A stretch of 13,845 nucleotides of DNA, from the NCBI GenBank assembly GCA_016210495.1, contig JACQUC010000232.1, forward strand, positions 1-13,845. Direction: 5' to 3'. Below are positions 1 through 7,041 of this stretch, in pieces; the first letter of the stretch is position 1; every line of letters begins with the position of its first letter. The position numbers were made by a program, and so were the translations under genes. The notes under the pieces were generated by a model that was not told the origin of the DNA, ran no database searches, and was given only the letters and a program-made list of their open reading frames with translations. The stretch comes from Chloroflexota bacterium (lineage in GTDB: Bacteria > Chloroflexota > FW602-bin22 > JACPRP01).

Positions 1-7
1 ACCCTCA
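1..7 (-). promoter_or_regulatory. Predicted Sec UGA codon of UGSC-6 at the window edge
   Basis: GAT TGA GGG T on the minus strand matches the bases around the Sec codon in UGSC-1, -2 and -3. The conserved block that would follow is outside the window. Confidence 0.6.
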
Positions 8-307
8 ATCGCCGACGGCGGTGATGGCGGCGTCGATGCCCCTGGCCCACTCCTCGAAGCGGGGCTGATCCTCCGTACCGGCGACCTCACGGTTGAACCT
101 GAGCAGGAAGGTGCGGAAGCCGAGCGTGGGGAAGCTGGCTTCGAGTTTCTCCTCGACCAGGGCGAGCATACCCGGGGCAACGCCCTTGGAGTTGATGAAC
201 AGGCCAATGGTCTTATTGGTGAGGTCAGTCAAGCGAGGCGAGATGCCCCGCAAGGGCACGGGATCGGCCTCAGCCCAGGGATTGAGGACCTCGTATTGGA
301 TGCTCAT
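1..307 (-). CDS. UGSC-6: UGSC-family selenoprotein, N-terminal module, type I (3' partial)
   Basis: This is the first 100 residues of a sixth UGSC gene. The start ATG at 307 follows AAGGAG (317-322) by 9 bases; a TTG at 313 is too close to it. The product opens MSIQYEVLNPWAEADPVPLR, then KTIGLFINSKGVAPGM and DAAITAVGD, all aligned with the other N-terminal modules. At 5-7 comes TGA, in the same place as the Sec codon of the four complete copies. The last four bases read GGG-T, which fits a UGSC continuation. NSKGVAP and VAGTED are type I marks, so unit 3 again pairs one type I with one type II gene. The C-terminal domain must lie left of the window; whether it is intact cannot be seen. Confidence 0.85.
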
Positions 308-369
308 AGGCAAGATCTCCTTTCAGGGCCGCTGGACAAATAGCCTTTGGCCCGAAGTACCGTCTGTAG

Positions 370-391
370 GGGCGGACGTCTCTGTCCGCCC
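370..391. repeat. Perfect 8-bp hairpin between UGSC-5 and UGSC-6
   Basis: GGGCGGAC (370-377) is the reverse complement of GTCCGCCC (384-391), with a 6-base loop. The surrounding GTAGGGGCGGAC resembles REP-type hairpins seen in Chloroflexota genomes (from memory). No T run follows on the minus strand, so it is not a standard intrinsic terminator. It is the only recognisable element in the 122-base gap. Confidence 0.6.
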
Positions 392-429
392 GGGGTGGGG
401 CATCGCACCCATTTCGCGTCAAGAACCAT

Positions 430-1623
430 TTAGTAGCGCAGGTAATTGGGGACGATGCCCTTGCACTTCTCCACCAGCGAGTCCCAGTTTGCGGGCAATT
501 CGACCTTCTTGGTCACCCAGCGATTGCCGATTGCACAGCCGCCGGCCTGAAACAGGCCCATAAAGGCGCCTGGTCCACCGGCGACGATGATCCTGATCCA
601 GTCCGGGCTATTCAGTATGGCCATCGTGTCCTCGGGATTGTTCGGAGGCCGTTGCCAAACCCCAGATCTTGAAACGTCTTGTGTGGCGGAGTAGGCGGGA
701 TGGCAATACGCTGGCACTCGCGCGTACTCCGCGATGAAGCCGGCGATATCCTTCTTGGTCCAGCCACTACTGGCCAAAGCCTTGGCGTGTAGGGGAATCA
801 GCACCAGACAGATCAGCCCGCTTCGGCCAGGGATAATATTGGCGATCGCCGCGTTCAGTATGCCTTCGGCATCGGAAGTGTACGGGAATATCTGCGTCGT
901 AGTATTCGGATAGATAAGGGATAAGGTGCTGTCTTCGCCTTTGAAGCCCTGTTCTACGTGCAGTGGCTCCCAGGGGCTTTCCTCCTCGTTCTCCGCGATC
1001 ACCATGCTGTACTTCCCTGGATTGCCGAAGACGCTGATGTCCTCTATCCCCTTGCGGACACCACCGATATTCCTGATGATCAGCCCCATCGCCCGTCCGA
1101 TGGCCGCGTTGGCGATGTCTCCCGGGCTCAGGGCTCCCGCGCCGCTGTTAACGTGCAAGTCCTTGCGCACCGGCCCGCTTACGATCCAAAACGGTGCCCA
1201 CGATCCCTTGCCAACTTCGTAGGTGTCGAAGCAGGCCCCTGGGTCCGTCAGAGCCTGTACTCCGGCAATCAGCAACGGCATGTACGTCGGCAGTGCCCCG
1301 GCCATCACCGCGTTGATGGCGATCTTCTCCACCGTGGCCTTGCCCAGCCGGGGCGTGATCCTGGCCACCACGTGATCGGCAGGCAGGTCCGTTCCCGCTA
1401 ACATCTCGGCGACGGCTTCCTTGGTAGGTGGCACTATCGGCAAGCCATCCGTCCAGCCGCTCTCGTAGAAGACCCGGTGCACCTCTTGCAGGTTCCCGTC
1501 GAAGACGATTCTTGATGCCTTCTCCGCTACCTCGGCGATCAGCGAGTTCTGGTCCGTGATCGGCGAGCCAGTCGAGACGTCGGCCTCCGCCCTGGGGCAC
1601 AGAACCTCATATTTGCCATTCAT
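430..1623 (-). CDS. UGSC-5: type II paralog lacking the UGSC (Sec) module
   Basis: This intact 397-residue ORF starts at ATG 1623 with GGAG 9 bases upstream. It opens with KYEVLCPRAEADVS, the first residues of the UGSC proteins. It then jumps after a short unrelated-looking stretch to the linker and C-terminal domain (RIVFDGNLQEVHRVFYESGW, DGLPIVPPTKEAVAEML). About 160 residues, including all of UGSC and the ALCN and RSAASGRGMPG segments, are absent. No TGA is read through. The C-terminal domain is complete: GAGALSPGDIANAAIGR, ENEEESPWEPLHV, GRSGLICLVL, NSPDWIRIIVAGGPG. It is of type II. The Trp in SPWAEAD has become Arg (CPRAEAD), and HPNY-type RH has become CH. It ends RY and TAA. It may be a Sec-free subunit paired with UGSC-6, or a decaying copy. 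The intact frame and ribosome site favour use. The function of the domain is unknown. Confidence 0.88.
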   Translation of the reverse strand: MNGKYEVLCPRAEADVSTGSPITDQNSLIAEVAEKASRIVFDGNLQEVHRVFYESGWTDGLPIVPPTKEAVAEMLAGTDLPADHVVARITPRLGKATVEKIAINAVMAGALPTYMPLLIAGVQALTDPGACFDTYEVGKGSWAPFWIVSGPVRKDLHVNSGAGALSPGDIANAAIGRAMGLIIRNIGGVRKGIEDISVFGNPGKYSMVIAENEEESPWEPLHVEQGFKGEDSTLSLIYPNTTTQIFPYTSDAEGILNAAIANIIPGRSGLICLVLIPLHAKALASSGWTKKDIAGFIAEYARVPAYCHPAYSATQDVSRSGVWQRPPNNPEDTMAILNSPDWIRIIVAGGPGAFMGLFQAGGCAIGNRWVTKKVELPANWDSLVEKCKGIVPNYLRY

Positions 1624-1644
1624 TCATCACGTCTCCTTGTTAGA

Positions 1645-3327
1645 TCACTTGCTGAGCCAGGCTTTCTCCGGCGTCCAGAGTAGCTGGAATCCCCTGGTAA
1701 GGAAGCCGGCGTCGTGAACTTTCGGACTGACGACGTACGGGAGTGATGACTCGAAGAGAGGGACCGCCAGGGCGTCCTCGTAGGCGAACTTAATCGCCTT
1801 GTCCATCAGCGTTTTGAACACCGCCATGTCAGCCGTCGTTCGCGATCCCTTGAGCGATTCAACCCACTCGGAGGGCCTCGCGAGGCTCGCAAAACGTTGG
1901 GAGGGAGATCCCATCATTCTCGCCAGGATATTGCCCGCGTTAGGCTCTAGCGCCATTACCATATACAGGAGACCACCGTTCCAGCCCTTCAAGTCGTATT
2001 CGTCATACTTGGCCCGGGGCACTATCTCCAGTTGGGCGTCGATCCCCACCGCCTTCAGGTTGCTCTGTATCGCCACCAGCATGTCCCTTTCCGCCGTGTT
2101 CGGTGCGATGATCCTGGTCTTGAAGCCGTCGGGGTATCCTGCCGCGGCCAGCAACTGCTTGGCCCTGTCGGGGTTGTACGTGCGGCCTTCCAGGCTGGTG
2201 CTGAAGCCAGCGTACCCACGTGGAACCATCTGGCTTGCTGCCTCCCAGACACCCAGTCCCACCGCCTTCGCGATCGCCTTCTTGTCGATGGCATAGTCGA
2301 TCGCCTCGCGTACCCCCTTCTTGGCAAAGATAGAGTCCGCGTTCGCCGTATCGGGCAGGAGGACGTCCAGGTTCGTGTGCAGTACGCCTCCCTGGCCCCC
2401 GGCGACAACTTCGAATCCCCTCGTACGTAGGTCTGCCGCAACTTTGGTCGTGGCGCGGAAGATGACCTGTCCCTCTCCTGCCTGAATCCCTGCCGACTGC
2501 ACCATCGGGTCGGTGACGTAACGGATTTCTACTCCATCGAGGTAGGGCTTGCCACCCCAGTAGTCATCGAACCGTTCGTATTTCACGGAGACGTTGCGCT
2601 CGAAGCTGACGAACTTGAACGGTCCTGCGCCCACTGGATGCCAGACGGCCCAGTCCTTGCCGTTCTTCTCGAATGCCGTTGGTGATACCATCAGTCCGAT
2701 TGTTCGTGCCAGCGCGGGCATGATGCCGTTGTCGAATTCAGAGAGATTGATGCGAACGGTGTTGTCGTCGACGACGTCCACGGATGTCCAGTTCTCGGTC
2801 TTCTCCATATTGGCCTTCTTGACGCCGTCTAGGTTCCATTTGGCCGCTGTGGCGTCGAAAAGTGTGCCGTCGTGGAACTTGACGCCCTTTCTGAGCGTGA
2901 AAGTGATCGACTTGCCATCCTTGCCGATTTCCCAGGCGGTGGCCAGCTTGGACGTGGCTTGGCCCTGGTTGTCCATACCCACGATAGCGTCGACGCCCGG
3001 ATAGGCCGCGGCAGATGAGATACCAACGATGCTGGGTGGATAGCCAAACTGCTGTGGCGGCCAGGCCGAAAGGATCCTTAGCACGCCGCCATACTGCGGT
3101 GTTGGCCCCGGTTTGGCTGCCGTCGTCGGTTTTGCCTCGGTCGCGGGCGCCGGCTTTGTCTCCGCAGGCTTGGCCTGCCCGGATGGCGACGTAGACTTAG
3201 GAGACTCGGCCTTGCTCGGGGCAGGAGCCGTCGCGGGCGCTTGGGCGCACGCAATCAGGGCCAGCGACGCCGCCAGCATCAAAGCCAGACCTGCAAAACC
3301 AACTCGTACCGAATTCTTCCGTCTCAT
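1645..3327 (-). CDS. SBP-C: family 5 extracellular solute-binding lipoprotein
   Basis: This third paralog has 560 residues from the ATG at 3327 (MRRKNSVRV, the same beginning as SBP-B). In-frame GTG starts at 3336 and 3345 remain possible because a GAGAGG lies close by. The signal peptide ends in the lipobox LIAC, and the linker (SKAESPKSTSPSGQAKPAET) leads to a mature domain starting QYGGVLRIL. The family motif LATAWEIGKDGKSITFTLRK then GVKFHDGTLF is present. It ends AWLSK and TGA, 21 bases before UGSC-5. The region after FGYP (PSIVGISSAAAYPGVDAIVG) lacks the Gly-rich stretch of the other two copies, and its linker bases are the most diverged. It is expected to be a lipid-anchored ligand receptor working with a permease from elsewhere. 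The ligand is unknown. Confidence 0.95.
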   Translation of the reverse strand: MRRKNSVRVGFAGLALMLAASLALIACAQAPATAPAPSKAESPKSTSPSGQAKPAETKPAPATEAKPTTAAKPGPTPQYGGVLRILSAWPPQQFGYPPSIVGISSAAAYPGVDAIVGMDNQGQATSKLATAWEIGKDGKSITFTLRKGVKFHDGTLFDATAAKWNLDGVKKANMEKTENWTSVDVVDDNTVRINLSEFDNGIMPALARTIGLMVSPTAFEKNGKDWAVWHPVGAGPFKFVSFERNVSVKYERFDDYWGGKPYLDGVEIRYVTDPMVQSAGIQAGEGQVIFRATTKVAADLRTRGFEVVAGGQGGVLHTNLDVLLPDTANADSIFAKKGVREAIDYAIDKKAIAKAVGLGVWEAASQMVPRGYAGFSTSLEGRTYNPDRAKQLLAAAGYPDGFKTRIIAPNTAERDMLVAIQSNLKAVGIDAQLEIVPRAKYDEYDLKGWNGGLLYMVMALEPNAGNILARMMGSPSQRFASLARPSEWVESLKGSRTTADMAVFKTLMDKAIKFAYEDALAVPLFESSLPYVVSPKVHDAGFLTRGFQLLWTPEKAWLSK

Positions 3328-3400
3328 TCTCTTCACACCTCTCACTGAAGCCTAACTTGTTGTTGGCTAATAATGCCCCTCGGCAGAGCGCCAACAGAGA

Positions 3401-3505
3401 GTCTGAACCACTGATTGACGCAAATTAAGGGATTGCGCAGATTTCTAGATCGCCGAGATTCGTCATCTGTGAAATCCATTAATCTGCGTAATCTGCGGTT
3501 CAGAC
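3401..3505. repeat. 105-base imperfect palindromic element between UGSC-4 and SBP-C
   Basis: The arm starting GTCTGAACC at 3401 pairs with the arm ending GGTTCAGAC at 3505. The match continues imperfectly for about 34 bases inward (CTGATTGACGCAAATTAA on the left, TTAATCTGCGTAATCTGCG on the right). A short unpaired middle holds no ORF. The ATCTGCGTAATCTGCGG type of sequence is one I recall as a widespread dispersed bacterial repeat. It looks like a non-autonomous MITE or REP-like element inserted in the array. It sits in the leader of SBP-C, so it could affect expression of unit 3. Confidence 0.7.
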
Positions 3506-3530
3506 CCTTTGCGGTTCACCTCTTTTCGCG

Positions 3531-5207
3531 TCAATAGCGAGCATATGTGGGTACCAGAGCCTTGTACTTTTCTACCAGCTTGGCCCAGTTTGCCGGAAGC
3601 TCCAGCTTTCTCGTTACCCACTCTGTCGGCATCGTGCCTCCGATGGCTAGTGCCGTCCAGTTGCCTGGCCCACCCGCGACGAGGATCCTGACCCTTTCGG
3701 GGTCATTTATCAGGGCCATGGACTCTTCGGGATTCACCGGAGGCCGTTTCCTGACCATATATCTCGCTGAGCTCTGGACGGGCCAGAAGTTGGGATGTCG
3801 ATACGCCGGAACACGCGCGTACTCTTTCATAAAACGCGCGATGCCGTCCTTCGTCCAGCCGTTCTTGGCCAGGATTTTGGCGAGCTGTGGATTGATCATC
3901 ACCAGGGTCAAACCATCCCTCTTTGCCGGCGGGACGTTGTAAATCAGGGAGTTAAGGATGCCTTTGTGATCAGTGCTGTAGGCGTGTATCTGCGCAAAGG
4001 AGTTCTGGAAGAAAAGGCAAATGGTGCTGTCATCGCGGCTGAACCCCTGCTGCACGTGAAACGGCTCCCAGGGGCTAACCTCCTCGTTCTCGGCCATCAC
4101 CATCGTGTACTTGCCGGGATTCCCGTACGCTCCCATGTCTTCGATCCCTTTGCGCGCTCCGCCGATATTCTTGATGATGAGCCCCATCGCGCGCCCGATG
4201 GTGGCGTTGGCGATGTCTCCGGGACTCAAGGCCCCGGAGCCGCCGTTGATGTGCAGCTCGTTACGCACGGGGCCGTTGACGATCCAGAAGGGCACCCAGG
4301 CGCCGGTGCTGACCTGCCAGGTGCCAAACCAGGTCCTTGGATCCACCATGGCTTGCACCCCCGCTATCAAGAGCGGCATATACGTTGGGAGAGCGCCGGC
4401 CACTACGGCGTTGATGGCGATCTTCTCCACCGTGGCTTTACCGTACCGGGGGATGATCTTCGCCACCACGTGATCGGGGGGCAGATCGGTTCCCGCGAGC
4501 ATTTCCGCGACGGCTTCCTCGGTGGGCGGGATGATTGGCCACCCATCCCCCCATCCCCTCTTATAAAAGAAAGCGTTCACCTCTTGGAGGTTGCCGCTGA
4601 AGACGATTCTCGGTGCTTCTTCTGCGTCCTTTGGCCTTGGCGACCTCTCTTCTGGCGTCAGGGGTTGGGTCAAAGCGGCGATGATATCGTCCATCGCCGC
4701 GCTAACCCCGTTCTCGATCTCCCCCATAATCGTGGTGTGAGGGGGAGCGCTTTCCGACACGATCCGTATGCCGGGCATGTTTCTGCCTGACGCAGCCGAT
4801 CTAGCGTCATTCGTAAATCCTTCGTTGCAAAGCGCTACTGCCGGCTTATTGAAATCTTCTATGGCGATCGTGTTGTACACAAGGTACTTCGTGCACGACC
4901 CTCAGTCGCCGACGGCGGTTACGGCCGCGTCTATCCCTTGGACCCACTCCTCGAAGTCAGCACGCCACTCGGTATCGCCCACGGGGAGATTGTGCCTGAG
5001 CAAAAAGCGGCTGAACTTCAGCGCGGGGAACCTGCGCCTGAGCTGGTCCTCGACGAAGCTCAGCATTGGCGGTGCGCCGCCCTTCGAGTTGACGAACAAG
5101 CCGATTGTCTGATCGCTCAGCTCCGTTAACCGGGGCGAAATACCCTTCGGAGCTACGGGATCGACCTCAGCCCAAGGACTAAGAACGTTGTAATGGTCAT
5201 TTGCCAT
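3531..5207 (-). CDS. UGSC-4: UGSC-family selenoprotein, type I (UGA at 4902-4904 read as Sec)
   Basis: The product has 558 residues with Sec at 102 (AVGD-U-G-S-C-T-K-Y-L-V-Y-N-T). The N-terminal module starts YNVLSPWAEVDPVAPKGISP and has NSKGGAPPM, a type I mark shared with UGSC-1 and UGSC-6. After Sec come ALCNEGF and RSAASGRNMPG. The C-terminal domain has GWGDGWPIIPPTEEAVAEML, GSGALSPGDIANATIGR, ENEEVSPWEPFHV, RDGLTLVM and NDPERVRILVAGGPGN. It ends ARY and TGA. The same mRNA thus carries one UGA read as Sec and one read as stop, which is expected only if a local signal marks the first. It is likely translated in concert with UGSC-3. The 203-base gap after it holds a palindromic element. The reaction and substrate are unknown. 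Confidence 0.9.
4867..4904 (-). promoter_or_regulatory. Sec UGA codon and candidate bSECIS of UGSC-4
   Basis: TGA (4904-4902) is followed by GGG TCG TGC ACG and the invariant 23-base block at 4889-4867. The codon before UGA is GAC here and GAT in the other copies. Variation therefore stops at the UGA side and resumes after the block. Confidence 0.65.
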
Positions 5208-5217
5208 TTTTCGAGTG

Positions 5218-5225
5218 CCCTCCTC
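5218..5225 (-). promoter_or_regulatory. Shine-Dalgarno site that sets the UGSC-4 start
   Basis: On the minus strand GAGGAGGG lies 10 bases before the ATG at 5207, just past the TAG of UGSC-3. The longer frame from 5243 overlaps UGSC-3 and adds residues absent from the paralogs. Confidence 0.75.
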
Positions 5226-5229
5226 GCCC

Positions 5230-6915
5230 CTAATACTGAACATATCTAGGCACCAAGTTGCTGTACTTCTCTACCAGCTTATCCCAATCCGCGGGCAACT
5301 CTACCTTTTTGGTCACCCATTCGTTGCCTCTCTCCGCGCTTCCGCCCTGAACCAGGCCAAGGTTGCCGCTTGGTCCACCCGCAACGACGACCCTGATCCA
5401 ATCAGGGCTGTTCAAGATGGCCATCGAATCTTGGGGATGGTGTGGGGGCCGTTGCCACAGCGCAGCCCTCTGAGTCTCCTTGGTCGGACGGTAATGGGAA
5501 TGGCGATGTGCGGGAACGCGCGCATACTCCGAAATGAAGCCCGCGATGTCTTTCTTCGTCCAGCCACTGCTCGCCAGCGTCTTGGCGCGCCCGGGGTTCA
5601 AGAGCAGACAAAACAACCCGCGGCGACCTGGAAGAATGTTAGAGATGACGGTGTTCATGATCCCTCTGTCGTCGGAAGCATACATCGGTATGTGCGAGAA
5701 GGTGTTGGGGAAGAAAACGGAAACGGTGCAGTCCTCTTTCTTGAACCCCTGTTGAACGTGTAGTGGCTCCCAGGGGCTTTCTTCCTCGTTCTCGGCAATC
5801 ACCATCGTGTACTTGCCCGGATTGCCAAACACGCCCATGTCTTCGACGCCCTTGCGTACCCCGCCGATGTTCTTGATGATGAGGCCCATCGCACGCCCTA
5901 TAGTGGCGTTGGCTATGTCGCCGGGGCTCAAGGCCCCCGAGCCACTATTGACGTGCAGATCCCTGCGCACTGGGCCGTTGAGAATCCAGAACGGTGACCA
6001 CGAGCCTGTGCTGACCTCGATGGTATTGAAACGTGTCCTCGGATCCAGCGCGGCCTGGATGCCCGCGATCAGCACCGGCATGTAGGTCGGTAGCGCCCCG
6101 GCCATCACCGCGTTGACGGCGATCTTTTCCACTGTGGCTTTCCCAAACCGCGGGATGATCTTCGCCACCACGTGATCGGGGGGCAGATCGGTTCCCTTTA
6201 GCATTTCCGCGACGGCTTCCTCGGTCGGCGGGATGATCGGTAAGCCATCTCCCCATCCTCTCCTGTAGAAAAACCGATTCACCTCTCGCAGGTCGCCAGC
6301 GAAGACGATTCTGGACGGTCTTTCTGCCGCCTTGGCCACCGGAAATTCTTCTTCCGGTGTCAGCGGTTGTGTTAGCGCCGCCACGATGTCGTCAATCGCT
6401 GCGCTTACGCCCGCTTCAACCTCCTCCATCGCGGCGATCCAGGGAGAGCCTGAAGGGACGGTTTCCGGTACGACCCGAAGTCCCGGCATTCCTCGGCCCG
6501 AGGCCGCCGATCTGGCATCGGCGGCAAAGCCTGCGTTACACAGTGCCACCGCCGGCTTCTTCATGTCCTCTACTGCAATCGTGTTGTACACAAGGTACTT
6601 CGTGCACGACCCTCAATCGCCGACGGCAGATACCACAGCATCAACCGTTTTGACCCACGCCTCGAACCCGGGCTGGTCCTCGGTCTCGGCAACTTCGAGT
6701 TGCTCTGTAAACAGAAAACGGCTGAACTTCAGCCCGGGGAATCTAGCCTTCAGTCGCTCTTCGACCAGCGTCTGCATTGCGGCAGCGACCTTCTTGAAAT
6801 TCACGAAAAGGCCGATTGTCTGGTCCGTTAGCTCTGGCAGGCGAAGGGAAATGCCCCTCACGGGCACAGGATCCGCCTCCGCCCAGGGACTGAGAACTTC
6901 ATAATGGCTAACCAC
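5230..6915 (-). CDS. UGSC-3: UGSC-family selenoprotein, type II (UGA at 6613-6615 read as Sec)
   Basis: The product has 561 residues with Sec at 101 in SAVGD-U-G-S-C-T-K-Y-L-V-Y-N-T. The start is GTG at 6915, 8 bases after a GAGGAG site; the peptide VSHYEVLSPWAEADPVP aligns with the paralogs at once. The N-terminal module has NFKKVAAAM and VAETEDQ, type II marks. The C-terminal domain has GWGDGLPIIPPTEEAVAEML, GSGALSPGDIANATIGR, ENEEESPWEPLHV, GRRGLFCLLL and NSPDWIRVVVAGGP. The linker (VSAAIDDIVAALTQPLT) resembles the type I copies more than UGSC-2, so it may be a mosaic. The stop TAG is 22 bases before the UGSC-4 start. It is the first UGSC gene after SBP-B, the place held by a type I gene in unit 1. 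The enzyme activity is unknown. Confidence 0.9.
6578..6615 (-). promoter_or_regulatory. Sec UGA codon and candidate bSECIS of UGSC-3
   Basis: TGA (6615-6613) is followed by GGG TCG TGC ACG and then the invariant 23-base block at 6600-6578. In this copy TCGTG can also pair with CACGA inside the block and extend the stem; UGSC-1 and UGSC-2 do not keep that outer pairing fully. Confidence 0.65.
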
Positions 6916-6944
6916 TCACACTTCTCCTCTCAGATAGTCTTCCC

Positions 6945-7039
6945 GTAATCGTTCACCATGGAGTTCTCATCGCCATCAGGCGACTACCGACTTTCTGCGC
7001 GCCTCTCCGTGCCTCTGTGTCTCCGTGGTGAACGGTTAC
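6945..7039. repeat. 95-base imperfect palindromic element between SBP-B and UGSC-3
   Basis: The terminal arms are 6945-6963 (gtaatcgttcaccatggag) and 7021-7039. The second arm is the reverse complement of the first except at two positions. On the minus strand the right part reads TTCACCACGGAGACACAGAG, a type of sequence I recall as a scattered intergenic repeat in many bacterial genomes. It begins 2 bases after the SBP-B stop. It has no ORF, so it looks like a REP/MITE-like element. It could fold in the mRNA and slow or protect the transcript; it has no T run as an intrinsic terminator would. Confidence 0.7.
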
Positions 7040-7041
7040 AG

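Noticed and set aside
370..391. Rho-independent terminator at the GC-rich hairpin
   Set aside because: No T run follows on the minus strand, and on the plus strand there is no gene to terminate.
3341..3400. Possible promoter upstream of SBP-C (TTGGCG and CATTAT on the minus strand)
   Set aside because: The spacer is about 13 bases, too short for a typical sigma-70 promoter, and nothing else supports it.
413..3533. Shared 11 bases (TTTCGCGTCAA) just after UGSC-4 and UGSC-5
   Set aside because: It may be a remnant of common 3' flank, but the match is too short to separate from chance by eye.
3795..4790. A 331-codon plus-strand open frame
   Set aside because: It is antisense to UGSC-4, with no ribosome site or recognisable domain and no equivalent of this length opposite the paralogs.
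4902..5243. Reading the N-terminal modules as separate 100-113 residue proteins
   Set aside because: The same TGA position, the constant in-frame distance and the Gly-Ser-Cys codons after it in every complete copy fit Sec insertion better than a stop. The downstream frame has no start signals of its own.
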